The translations under genes and the position numbers were made by a program. A DNA stretch of 64,000 nt from Frankia alni ACN14a (GTDB lineage Bacteria > Actinomycetota > Actinomycetes > Frankiales > Frankiaceae): positions 5,264,962 through 5,328,961 of the forward strand of contig NC_008278.1 of assembly GCF_000058485.1 (NCBI RefSeq), given 5' to 3'. Below, in pieces: positions 7,453 to 15,527 of the stretch. The notes under the pieces are model-generated. The model ran no database searches. It was given only the letters and a program-made list of their open reading frames with translations, and had not been told where the DNA came from. Each line of letters opens with the position of its first letter. Within the stretch, counting starts at the first letter, position 1.

Positions 7453-8971
7453 GGTCGTCTCCTTGCTCGGCGAACAACGCCAGCAGGTCAGGCATGCTGA
7501 CCTTCTGGGACACTCCGCGGGGCAGCTCCGGCACGGTCAGCGCCCGCGCCGGCACCTCGTAGGGCAGCATCCGGGGCCGGCACCAGTCGCGCAGCTCCTG
7601 CTCGCCGATCGGCCCGGCGCCGGGCGCCAGCTCCACGACGGCGACGGGCACCTGGCCGAGGCGCTCGTCGGGCAGGCCGAACACCGCCGCCTCGGCCACC
7701 GCGGGATGCTCCTCCAGCACCTCGCGGACGGTGAGCGGGCGGATCTTGAAACCGCCTCGGATGATCACGTCGTCGGCGCGACCCTCGATGTAGAGGAAAC
7801 CGTCGTCGTCGAGGTGCGCGAGGTCGCTGGTCCGGGTCCAGCCGTCCGCGTTCGCCCGGGCACCGGCCTGGTCGGTCCTGATCTCCAGCAGTCCGCTGGA
7901 CCCCGTCGGCAGCACCTTGCCGTCCTCCGCCACGACGCGCAGCCCCACCCCGGGGAAGGCGCGCCCGACGCTGCCCCGCTTCTTCGCCCACCACTGCCGG
8001 TGGTCCGGCAGCGACCAGCCTGCCACCGCGCCGGAGAACTCGGTCGCGCCGTACACGCCGAGCACGTGGATGCCGTAGCGCTCCAGCACCGCGTCGACCA
8101 GGTCGGGCGACACCGGGGCGGTGCCGCAGGTCAGTGCCCGCAGACTGGCGAGATCCTCGGCGGGCACGTCCGCGTTCATCAGGGTGCGCAGTGCCGCCGG
8201 CGGCAGCGCGCCGAGGCGGGGCCGGTGCTCGCGGATGACGTCGAGCCACCGGTCCAGGGTCCAGCGTTCCAGCAACACGATGCGCCGCGCGTCGCTCAGG
8301 GCCTGCAGCGCCCCCCACAACCCCCCGATGTGCACCAGCGGCACGGAGACGATGGCCACGCCGCCCTCGAACCAGGATCGCTCGCCGCCGCCGGGCTTCA
8401 TGTGGCCCCGGGCGGACCCGACCGACGCCTCGAGCTGACGGTAGGTCAACGGGATGCGTTTGGGCGGGCCGGTGGTGCCCGAGGTGGTGAGTTCGACGGC
8501 GACGCCCGGCGCGTCGACCGCGGTGACCGCGGCGTCGGCACGCCCGGCCCGCACCACCGCGATTCCCTCGGGCGAGGTGTGGAGAAGACTGATGCCGAGC
8601 CGTTCGACCGGCTCCGCGAGCCCCGAGGACGCCCAGGCCCGCACCGGCACGATCATCACCGGCGGGGTCGCCCGCTCCAGGTCGCCGGCGAGTCGCTCGG
8701 CCGGCTGCAGCGGGTTGAAGACCGTCAGGCAGCGCTCGGTACCGAGAATTGCGAGGATCGCCGCGATGGACTCGGGCCAGTTCCCGAGCAGGACGCCGAC
8801 CCGAGCGCCGCGACCGAGGCCGAGCCCGTCGAGGCTGCGGGTGATCTCGTCGGCGAGCGCGCGCACGGTCCCCCAGGACACCCAGGCGCCGTCGACCTGG
8901 AGGACGGGGGCGGAGTCGGGCGCCTGCCACAACGCGCGCAGGCGGCCCGGCAGGTCGGCGGGCTCGGTCAT
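7427..8971 (-). CDS. Acyl-CoA ligase (AMP-forming, ANL superfamily)
   Basis: A 514-residue adenylate-forming enzyme expected to activate a carboxylic acid to its CoA thioester with ATP. Visible motifs: the phosphate-binding loop TTSGTTGPPKRIPLTYRQ, GVYGATEFSG (A5), GWTRTSDLAHLDDDGFLYIEG (A7), RADDVIIRGGFKI (A8 hinge) and a C-terminal subdomain with LPRGVSQKVS in place of the usual P-x-T-x-x-G-K-V lysine segment. It opens a leftward operon with three ACAD genes, so it probably feeds them. The ATG at 8971 lacks a strong Shine-Dalgarno. Upstream, 9145-9180 is AT-rich (TAATAA on the minus strand) and is the likely promoter. Confidence 0.88.
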   Translation of the reverse strand: MTEPADLPGRLRALWQAPDSAPVLQVDGAWVSWGTVRALADEITRSLDGLGLGRGARVGVLLGNWPESIAAILAILGTERCLTVFNPLQPAERLAGDLERATPPVMIVPVRAWASSGLAEPVERLGISLLHTSPEGIAVVRAGRADAAVTAVDAPGVAVELTTSGTTGPPKRIPLTYRQLEASVGSARGHMKPGGGERSWFEGGVAIVSVPLVHIGGLWGALQALSDARRIVLLERWTLDRWLDVIREHRPRLGALPPAALRTLMNADVPAEDLASLRALTCGTAPVSPDLVDAVLERYGIHVLGVYGATEFSGAVAGWSLPDHRQWWAKKRGSVGRAFPGVGLRVVAEDGKVLPTGSSGLLEIRTDQAGARANADGWTRTSDLAHLDDDGFLYIEGRADDVIIRGGFKIRPLTVREVLEEHPAVAEAAVFGLPDERLGQVPVAVVELAPGAGPIGEQELRDWCRPRMLPYEVPARALTVPELPRGVSQKVSMPDLLALFAEQGDDRGTRDLRV

Positions 8972-9221
8972 CGGGCGTGGCCGCGGGCGACGACATCCGA
9001 CCCGAGAGGGGCACGCGGGAGGCCGGGTTGTCCGACGACCTCGATCACAGGGTCCCGCATCATCGCTCCTTGCCGCCCGGGCAGATCGGTGCGGGCTCCG
9101 GACGGATCCGCAGACCCGCCGAGAGGGCCCGTTCGCCCAAGCTACCGCTAGATGAGTTTATTAGGTTGAATGAATTGATGTCGATCGGTCGTACGACCCG
9201 GGCGCCGGCGCCGGCGCCGTC

Positions 9222-10511
9222 TCAGCGTCGGGCGGCCGCGACCAGCCGGGACGCGGCCTGCTCGCGCAGCCGGTCCGGCGCCGCGATCAACGCCTCGCTC
9301 GACTTCGCCCGGCGCAGGTAGTGATGCACGGGGTGCTCCCAGGTGAAGCCGATCCCGCCGTGCACCTGAAGGCTGCCCTGGGCTGCGCCGACCCCGGCGT
9401 CAAGTGCCTCGGCGGCGGCCAGGGCCACCGCCACGTCCAGCTCACCGGCGTCCGCCGGCCCATCCGCCGGGCCCCCGGCCTCGTCGAGGGCCTGCGCGGC
9501 GGCGGCGACCAGGGCGCGAGCCGCCTCGGTGCCGACGAACATGTCGGCGCAGCGATGGGAGATCGCCTGGTAGGTGCCGATCGGACGGCCGAACTGGTGC
9601 CGGATGCCGGCGTAGTCGACGGCCAGTTCGGTGCAGTACACCGAGACCCCGACCGCCTCGGCCGCCAGCAGTGTCAACGCCACCCGGCGGGTGGCGGCGA
9701 GCACCCCGGCAAACGCGGCAGGCCCGGCGAGCAGGGTCGCGGGCGTGTCCAGGGTGACTCGGGCGAGCGGGCGGGTCGCATCGAGGACGTCGAGCGGTTC
9801 GACCCCCACCACGGCCTGCGCGAAGCCGCCCTGGCTGCCGACTGCCCCGCCACCGCCGGCACCGCCGGCACCGCCGTCGGCGGCTCCATCACCGCCGGGG
9901 GCACCGTCACCGCCGCCGGCTCCATCACCATCACCGCCGCCGGTCGGCGCGGGGACGTCGACGGCGAACAACGCGGGACCGGTCCCGGTCGTGGCGGCGA
10001 CGAGCAGTACCCGCGCGGCGGTGGCGTCGGCGACGACGGGAGCCGTCCCGGTCAGCCGCCACCCGCCGGCGGCCTCCTCGGCGCGCACGGTCGCCAGCGG
10101 CGTCCACCCGTCGACGGTGCGCCCGACCGCGACGGTCGCGGGCGACCGGCCCGACGCGATCGCCGGCAGCAGCGCGCCCGCGGCGGTCGCCCCGGGTGCG
10201 CCCCCCGCCACGACGGCGAGCAACGCCGCCTGAGCGGTCGCGCTGGACAGCAGCGGCACCGGTGCCAACCGGCGGCCCAGCTCCTCCTGGGCGACGGCGA
10301 GCAGCGCCAGCCCCGCCCCCTCCCCGCCATGCTCCGGCGGGGCGGCGAGCCCCACCACTCCCATGGCCGCAAGCTCCGACCACAGCTCGCGGTCCCAGCC
10401 GCCCGGCGCGGCCGCGATCCCCCTGACCTGCTCGATGTCGCAGTGCTCGCGTAGCAGCCGCGCCAGCGCGTCGCGCAGCTCGCCCTCCGCCTCGGCGGTG
10501 TCCACGGTCAC
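9222..10511 (-). CDS. Acyl-CoA dehydrogenase family protein, small (beta-like) subunit with a glycine-rich insert
   Basis: A 429-residue homologue of the small ACAD subunits: C-terminal LQVHGGIGFTWEHPVHHYLRR, and YAGIRHQFGRPIGTYQAISH in the middle. Compared with the equivalent gene at 3895-4956 it carries an extra stretch of about 35 residues, almost only Gly, Asp and Ala (residues about 190-225, encoded around 9835-9945), placed in the central beta domain. It begins 22 bp after the large ACAD gene at 10534-11769 and is its presumed partner. The ATG at 10511 follows a weak purine stretch. The insert is likely repeat expansion in a region that tolerates length change. Confidence 0.85.
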   Translation of the reverse strand: MTVDTAEAEGELRDALARLLREHCDIEQVRGIAAAPGGWDRELWSELAAMGVVGLAAPPEHGGEGAGLALLAVAQEELGRRLAPVPLLSSATAQAALLAVVAGGAPGATAAGALLPAIASGRSPATVAVGRTVDGWTPLATVRAEEAAGGWRLTGTAPVVADATAARVLLVAATTGTGPALFAVDVPAPTGGGDGDGAGGGDGAPGGDGAADGGAGGAGGGGAVGSQGGFAQAVVGVEPLDVLDATRPLARVTLDTPATLLAGPAAFAGVLAATRRVALTLLAAEAVGVSVYCTELAVDYAGIRHQFGRPIGTYQAISHRCADMFVGTEAARALVAAAAQALDEAGGPADGPADAGELDVAVALAAAEALDAGVGAAQGSLQVHGGIGFTWEHPVHHYLRRAKSSEALIAAPDRLREQAASRLVAAARR

Positions 10512-10533
10512 CTCACTCCTCGTCGTCCCGCGG

Positions 10534-11769
10534 TCATCCCGCGCCCCCGGCGCGGCGCCCGGCGCCGCCGTCCTGGCCCGTCACCGGTGCCCGGTGCCCG
10601 GCTCCCGGCGCCGGCGGGGGGGCGGGCAGCCCCAGCACCCGCTCGGCGATCGTGTTGCGCTGGATCTCGGCAGTGCCGGCGCCGATCGTCGACGACCGGC
10701 TCATCAGGTACCCGTAGGTCCACCGGCCGCCCTCGGGCGCGGTCGGCTCGCGATTGCCGAGCACCGCGTCGGGGCCGATCACCCGCAGGGCCACCTCGTG
10801 CAGGCGCTGGTCGAACTCCGCGCGCATCAGCCGGTTGACCGAGGAGGCGGGCCCGGGATCGCGCCCGGCGAGCACCGTCTCCAGGGCTCGGCGGCTGTTC
10901 GAGGCGAGGATGCGCACCCCGGCCTCCATCCGCGCGAGGTCCTGGCGCACCACCGGGTCGTCCCCGGCCGGCGAGCCGGCGGCGAGCGCGATCAGCTCGC
11001 TGACCACCCGTCGGTACCGGAACTCGTCCGACAGGAACGCGGTGGCGCGCTCGTGGCCCAGGCTCGTGCGCGCGATCGACCAGCCGTCGTTCTCCCGGCC
11101 GACGAGATTCTCGACCGGCACGCGCACCTCGTCGAGGAACACCTCGGCGAAGTGCGTTCCCCCGCTGATGTCCCGCAGCGGCCGCACCGTCAGCCCCGGC
11201 GACGTCATCGACAGCAGCAGGTAGCTGATCCCCTTCGGGCCCGGTTCGCCGGTGCGCACCAGCGCGAACATCCAGTCCGCGAGGTGCGCCTGGCTGGTCC
11301 ACACCTTCTGGCCGGTGACGACGTAGTGGTCGCCGTCCCGCACGGCCTTCGTCGACAGGGCCGTGAGCTCGCTGCCGGCGCCGGGCTCCGAGAAGCCCTG
11401 GCACCAGAACTCGTCCGCGCGCAGCAGCGGACGCAGGAAGCGGTCCTTCTGCGCGGCTGTGCCATGCCGGATCAGGGTCGGGGCCACGATGAACGACAGG
11501 CCGCACGGGTGGCGGGGGGCCCGGGCCCTCGTCATCTCCCGGTGGTAGGCGATCTGGTCGGGCAGCGAGAGGTCCATGCCGCCGACCTCCCTCGGCCATC
11601 CCGGCGCCGCGAGCCCGGCGTCGGTCAGGTCGGCGTGGAAGGCGCGGGCCCAGGCGAGCCGCGCGCTGCCACCACGGGGCGGCGGGCCCGCGTGAGCGGC
11701 CAGGAACTCCCGCAGTGGGCCGAGGAACTCGCCCTGGCGGGGCCGGTCAACGATCTCGACCGCTGTCAC
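10534..11769 (-). CDS. Acyl-CoA dehydrogenase, large (alpha-like) subunit
   Basis: A 411-residue ACAD starting at GTG 11769, chosen because AGGAGG lies five bases upstream; a longer frame exists but has no homology. Motifs: WCQGFSEPGAGSELTALSTKA (FAD contact), GQKVWTSQAHLADW, VRVPVENLVGRENDGWSIA, and the ending TIGAGTAEIQRNTIAERVLGLP typical of large subunits of heteromeric ACADs. It is the first gene of a two-gene leftward operon with the small subunit. The tail after LGLP is a Pro/Gly/Arg-rich extension of about 35 residues without recognisable function. Together with 5056-6243 and 3895-4956 it gives the island two separate alpha/beta ACAD pairs in the same gene order. Confidence 0.9.
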   Translation of the reverse strand: MTAVEIVDRPRQGEFLGPLREFLAAHAGPPPRGGSARLAWARAFHADLTDAGLAAPGWPREVGGMDLSLPDQIAYHREMTRARAPRHPCGLSFIVAPTLIRHGTAAQKDRFLRPLLRADEFWCQGFSEPGAGSELTALSTKAVRDGDHYVVTGQKVWTSQAHLADWMFALVRTGEPGPKGISYLLLSMTSPGLTVRPLRDISGGTHFAEVFLDEVRVPVENLVGRENDGWSIARTSLGHERATAFLSDEFRYRRVVSELIALAAGSPAGDDPVVRQDLARMEAGVRILASNSRRALETVLAGRDPGPASSVNRLMRAEFDQRLHEVALRVIGPDAVLGNREPTAPEGGRWTYGYLMSRSSTIGAGTAEIQRNTIAERVLGLPAPPPAPGAGHRAPVTGQDGGAGRRAGGAG

Positions 11770-11942
11770 CGCGCCTCCTTCTCGTCGGCGGACCGCGTCC
11801 ATCGGCGGACCGCGTCCATCGGCGAGCCCTGTTCGTCGGTCGGGCCGGGCTCGTCGCCCACACCCCGCCCATCGGGGCCCGGTGCTCCGACGGGTCTCGC
11901 CTGCGGCGTCGGACGCCGCCACCTGGACATCGCTGCAAGGTT

Positions 11943-11959
11943 ACATGGTTTACTAAGTT
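11943..11959. promoter_or_regulatory. Shared promoter-region motif between divergent ACAD and F420 oxidoreductase genes
   Basis: ACATGGTTTACTAAGTT lies in the AT-richest part of the divergent spacer. ACATGGTT followed by ACTTTAG recurs at 16767-16781, and TTACTAAGTT recurs at 1446-1455. It may be a binding site common to several operons of the island or a promoter element. Confidence 0.45.
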
Positions 11960-12065
11960 CGCGAGGAAGACAAGAACTGGAGCGACGGTACTCACCGGCC
12001 GATCGGCACCGTGGCGTCCGCGGCGCCGCCGGGGCGCCGGGCTCCCGAGGCGGAGGTGGCGACAC

Positions 12066-13064
12066 GTGCAGTGGGGACTTCCCTGGCCGGGCCCGCAGGT
12101 CGCGGAGCTGGCCGAACAGGCCGGAGCCACCGCCTTCTGCGCCGGCGAGTTCGCCGACACGAACTCCTACCTGGCGACGGGCGAGATGGTCGCCGCCACC
12201 CGACGGGCCCTGGTCGGGCCGGGCATCGCCTACGCGTTCGCCCGCTCACCCTTCGTCCATGCCTCGGCGCTGCGACATCTGTCCGCGCGTGCCCCCGGAC
12301 GGATCTTCCTCGGCCTCGGGTCCGGCACCTACCGGATGAACACCGAGTGGTTCGCGACCGCGGCCAGCGAGCCGGTGCGGCGGATGGAGGACCTCGTCGG
12401 GGCGATCCGCGCCTACCTGACCGCGGAGAACGGTCGGCCCGTGGTGCACGACGGCGAGTTCTACCCGATCCACGCCGACATCCGCGCCCCCGTCCTCGGC
12501 CGGCTCGACGTGCCGATCCTGCTCGGCTCGTTCAACCGTCGGATGGTGGCTGCCGCCGGGCGGACCGCGGACGGCGTCCTCGGGCACGGCATCTTCACCG
12601 ACCGGTGGTGGACGGAGACGATCCGTCCGAACCTGCACGAGGGCGCCACCGCGGCCGGGCGGGACCCGGAGTCGCTGCGCCGCTGGGGCTGGCTCATCAC
12701 CGCCGTCGACGAGGAGGACCCGGAGCGGGGACGGCGCGACGCCCGGCTCCAGATCGCCTTCTACCTGACGGTGAAGACCTACGACACCCTCGTCGAGCTG
12801 CACGGCTGGGGCGACGAGGTGGCCGCGATCCGCACCGCGTTCCGCTCCGGGGACATCCCGGGAATGGCCGCGGCCGTCAGCGACGAGATGCTTGACGCGA
12901 TCGCCGTGTGCGGCGACCTCGAGGAGGCCGCCCAGCGCCTGGCGGCCCGCAAGGCGCTGCCCGACCTCGCGTTCCTGTCCAGCCCGGCCTTCATGGTCGG
13001 CGACCGGCGCCGCGCCCGTTACGCCGAGTCGGCGGTACGTCTCATGAGCTCCGTCGCCGCCTGA
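12066..13064 (+). CDS. LLM-class (F420-dependent) oxidoreductase
   Basis: A 332-residue luciferase-like TIM-barrel protein. The start at GTG 12066 follows GGAGG and fits the family opening (QWGLPWPGP). Typical elements: ELAEQAGATAFCAGEFAD, RIFLGLGSGTYRMN, RRMEDLVGAIRAYL, the GEFYPI segment, PILLGSFNRRMVAAAGRTADG and a C-terminal helix with PDLAFLSSPAFMVGDRR. Such enzymes use F420H2 or reduced flavin to oxidise or reduce hydroxyl, keto or ene groups. It is transcribed divergently from the ACAD pair at 11769 and is a single-gene unit, so it likely handles a redox step on an intermediate of the island (inference). Confidence 0.8.
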   Translation: MQWGLPWPGPQVAELAEQAGATAFCAGEFADTNSYLATGEMVAATRRALVGPGIAYAFARSPFVHASALRHLSARAPGRIFLGLGSGTYRMNTEWFATAASEPVRRMEDLVGAIRAYLTAENGRPVVHDGEFYPIHADIRAPVLGRLDVPILLGSFNRRMVAAAGRTADGVLGHGIFTDRWWTETIRPNLHEGATAAGRDPESLRRWGWLITAVDEEDPERGRRDARLQIAFYLTVKTYDTLVELHGWGDEVAAIRTAFRSGDIPGMAAAVSDEMLDAIAVCGDLEEAAQRLAARKALPDLAFLSSPAFMVGDRRRARYAESAVRLMSSVAA

Positions 13065-13133
13065 GCGAGCGTCCGGCCGCCTGAGCGAGCGCCCGCCGCC
13101 TCGGCGCGGACCACCACGGATGGCGCCGGAGCC

Positions 13134-13838
13134 CTACCAGCCGAGGAGGTCCTCGGGGAGGTCGCGGATGTAGCGGACCCGCGCGTCGCCGTGCGCGCGG
13201 GACAGCGCCGCGGCGGTGTCGGCGTCACCGTCGCGGACCGCCTCGGCGACCTGCCGCCACTGCTCGCAGGCCAGCGCGATGCTGTCCGGGTCCAGCAGGA
13301 GGGGCCGCGAGGTCGGGTACCGCGACAACGAGCCGAGCACGTCCTCGAACAACTGCAGCGTGGGACTGCGCGCGAGCTCGGCGAGCAGGATCCCCCACTG
13401 CACCCGGGCCCGGGCATGGTCACGCTGGTTGCCGCCGACGGCCTGCTCGACGAAGGTCAGCAGCCGACGGCGCTCGACCCCGTCCGGGTTGAGGGCGGCC
13501 AGCCGGGCACACTCCGTGGTGATCAGGGTGTAGGTGGCGCTGATGTCGGCGAGGGAGGCCCGCCGGGTGCGCAGGAACACCGAGGCCACGTGGGCGACAC
13601 CGGCCGCGTCGGGCCGCTGCCCGTACAGCCCGCCGTGGTGGCCGCGGCGGACGGTCAGGATCCCCTCGGCCTGTAGCAGCCGCACGGCCTGGCGCAGCGA
13701 CGGCCGGCTGACCCCGAACCGGGCCAGCAGCTCGTCCTCCTGCCCCAGGTAGAGATCACCATCCTGGCGGCTGAGAATCTCCTCGCGCAGCACATGGGCG
13801 ACCGCCGACGCGGTACTCACCGCGGCCACCCGTTCCAT
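13134..13838 (-). CDS. GntR/FadR-family transcriptional regulator
   Basis: A 234-residue protein from ATG 13838, preceded by GGAGGGG. An N-terminal winged helix at residues about 10-75 contains LREEILSRQ and the recognition region LLARFGVSRPSLRQAVRLLQAEGILTVRRGHHGG. The all-helical C-terminal domain (residues about 95-230) would bind a CoA ester or acid effector. It is the last gene of the leftward amidohydrolase/thiolase/DUF35 run but has its own upstream palindrome at 13876-13893. A related half-site lies in front of the operon at 16776-16792. It therefore probably autoregulates and controls the operon in response to an intermediate. Confidence 0.88.
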   Translation of the reverse strand: MERVAAVSTASAVAHVLREEILSRQDGDLYLGQEDELLARFGVSRPSLRQAVRLLQAEGILTVRRGHHGGLYGQRPDAAGVAHVASVFLRTRRASLADISATYTLITTECARLAALNPDGVERRRLLTFVEQAVGGNQRDHARARVQWGILLAELARSPTLQLFEDVLGSLSRYPTSRPLLLDPDSIALACEQWRQVAEAVRDGDADTAAALSRAHGDARVRYIRDLPEDLLGW

Positions 13839-13875
13839 GCGCCCCCCTCCCACGCGTGACGTAGGCGACATAATA

Positions 13876-13893
13876 CTTTCAGGTACCTGAGAG
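13876..13893. promoter_or_regulatory. GntR-type palindromic operator
   Basis: CTTTCAGGTACCTGAGAG contains the perfect 12-bp palindrome TCAGGTACCTGA, and the outer arms match except for one pair. It lies 38 bp upstream of the gntR start and overlaps the stop codon of the preceding DUF35 gene. The half-site TACCTGA(A/G)AG recurs before the amidohydrolase operon. Confidence 0.6.
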
Positions 13894-14334
13894 GGTCGCG
13901 TCCTCGGCGGCGGAGTCGACCCGGAACACCGGCAGTTTCCAGCCGTCGGCGATCTCGACGAAGTCGACGGTGAGCGGCGTCCCAATCCGGACCGCGTCCG
14001 GATCGGCGTCGACGACGTTGCTGACCAACCGCGCCCCCGGTGCGTCGGGCAGGTCCACGACGGCGGCGGCCAGGGTCAGTCCCGGCTGGCCGGGCACGCC
14101 GTTGACGATGCTGAAGCTGTACACCGTCGCCCGTCCGGACAGGGTCACCCAGTCGACGTTCTGTGACTGGCAGGTCGGGCAGAACGGCGAGGGCGGCAGC
14201 CGGAAGGTCCCGCAGTCGGCGCACTTCGGCGCGACGAGCCGGTTCTCCTTCGCCGCCTGCCAGAACGGCTCGGTCGCCGAGTCGGTGGTGATCTGGATGC
14301 CGGCGGGCGGCAGGGTCGTCGTCAGGGTGCTCAT
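13879..14334 (-). CDS. DUF35 / OB-fold protein with zinc ribbon, partner of the thiolase-like protein
   Basis: A 151-residue protein. The ATG at 14334 shares an ATGA overlap with the thiolase stop codon, which fixes the start. The N-terminal rubredoxin-like zinc ribbon has the paired motifs CADC and CPTC (residues about 37-55), followed by an OB-fold domain with the DUF35 signature GRATVYSFSIVNGVPGQPG. DUF35 proteins bind thiolase-like Ltp2 enzymes: in steroid degradation the DUF35 domain of ChsH2 and Ltp2 together form a retro-aldolase. The strict coupling here predicts a complex with the upstream gene product. Its stop codon lies within the GntR operator. Confidence 0.88.
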   Translation of the reverse strand: MSTLTTTLPPAGIQITTDSATEPFWQAAKENRLVAPKCADCGTFRLPPSPFCPTCQSQNVDWVTLSGRATVYSFSIVNGVPGQPGLTLAAAVVDLPDAPGARLVSNVVDADPDAVRIGTPLTVDFVEIADGWKLPVFRVDSAAEDATLSGT

Positions 14335-15527
14335 GCGATCTGTCCCAGGATCAGGCCGCTGACCGGCAGGGCGGCCGGGCCGCCGGTGACCAGCGCGAGC
14401 TTCGCGTCCGGCACCTGGTTCACGGCGGTGCCGCGGATCTGTTCGACGCCTTCCACGATGTGCGTCATGCCGATGATGTAGGCCTCGGAAAGCTGGCCGC
14501 CGTGCGTGTTGACCGGAATCGAGCCGCCCTTGTAGCGGATCGCGCCGGACTCGACGAACGGGCCGCCCTCCCCCTTCTTGCAGAAGCCGTAGTCCTCCAA
14601 CTGCATGAGGACCATGGGGGTGAAGTGGTCGTAGATCAACGCCACGTCGATGTCGTCGGGGGTGATCCCGGCCCGGTCGTAGAGCCGCCGGGCGATCGGG
14701 GCGTGCCCGGAGGAGGCGAAGTACTCGCCGGGCATCCCGTACCAGGCGAACGCCCGGCCCCACTCGCGCACGCCGCCGTGCGCCGCCGCGACCACGCCGA
14801 CGGGCGTGCGCCGCAGGTCCCTCGCCCGCTCCGCGCTGGTCGTGAGGACCGCGACGGCGCCCTCGGTCTCCAGGCAGAAGTCGAACAGGCACAGCGGATC
14901 GGCGATCATCCGGGCGTTGAAGTAGTCGTCCAGCGTCAGCGGGGTGCGCATGATCGCCTTGGGCCGGGTGAGCGCGTTCTCCCGGCTGGACAGGGCGATC
15001 TCGGCGAACGCCTCCCGCCGGGTGCCGTAGTCGTGCATGTGCCGACGCGCCAGCACGGACATCAGATGCCCCGGGCCGACCAGGCCCGACGGCTGCAGGA
15101 AGGAGTTCTCCGGACTCGGCGCGACCGCGCCGAAGACGGTGCCGAGACGCTGCTTGACCTGCTGCAGCGCCATCACGGTGACGACGACGGTGGCGTCCCC
15201 GGCGAGGATCGCCGCGCGGGCCAGGCCGATCGACCCCGCCGACCCGCCGCCCCCCGAGGTGAGGGCGGCGGAGAAGGTCACCTCGGGGATGCCGAGGGTC
15301 TCCATGAACGTGGCGGTGTCCATCGACTGGCCGTAGCCGGCGCCCGCCCCCGAGTAGTAGGCGAAGCCGTCGATGTCCCTGACCGACAGGCCGGCGTCCT
15401 CGCACGCGGCGAGGATCGCCTTGCCGGCGAGCTCGGTGATGGTCTGCGGGGCGGAGCCCCCGCGCCGGTAGTACGGCGTGGCGCCGACACCGACGATCGC
15501 CGTGTCGAACGGACCCGATGCGCTCAC
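14331..15527 (-). CDS. Thiolase-like protein (lipid-transfer protein / Ltp2-type)
   Basis: A 398-residue thiolase-fold protein, GTG start at 15527 overlapping the stop of the amidohydrolase gene (GTGA), and its own stop overlapping the DUF35 start (ATGA). Features: N-terminal DTAIVGVGATPYYRRGG, the family segment SALTSGGGGSAGSIGLARAAI where ordinary thiolases carry the acyl-accepting cysteine in a CxxG context (here no cysteine is seen), and a C-terminal VNTHGGQLSEAYIIGMTHIVEGVEQIRG. The NTHGG motif and missing nucleophilic cysteine are typical of the SCP-x/Ltp2 group that acts as aldolase rather than ketothiolase. Expected role: C-C cleavage of a beta-hydroxyacyl-CoA with its DUF35 partner. 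Confidence 0.88.
   Translation of the reverse strand: MSASGPFDTAIVGVGATPYYRRGGSAPQTITELAGKAILAACEDAGLSVRDIDGFAYYSGAGAGYGQSMDTATFMETLGIPEVTFSAALTSGGGGSAGSIGLARAAILAGDATVVVTVMALQQVKQRLGTVFGAVAPSPENSFLQPSGLVGPGHLMSVLARRHMHDYGTRREAFAEIALSSRENALTRPKAIMRTPLTLDDYFNARMIADPLCLFDFCLETEGAVAVLTTSAERARDLRRTPVGVVAAAHGGVREWGRAFAWYGMPGEYFASSGHAPIARRLYDRAGITPDDIDVALIYDHFTPMVLMQLEDYGFCKKGEGGPFVESGAIRYKGGSIPVNTHGGQLSEAYIIGMTHIVEGVEQIRGTAVNQVPDAKLALVTGGPAALPVSGLILGQIA

Noticed and set aside
13876-13893. Terminator of the thiolase-DUF35 operon.
   Set aside because: The palindrome has no loop and no U-tract, and its half-site recurs in front of the operon, which fits an operator better.
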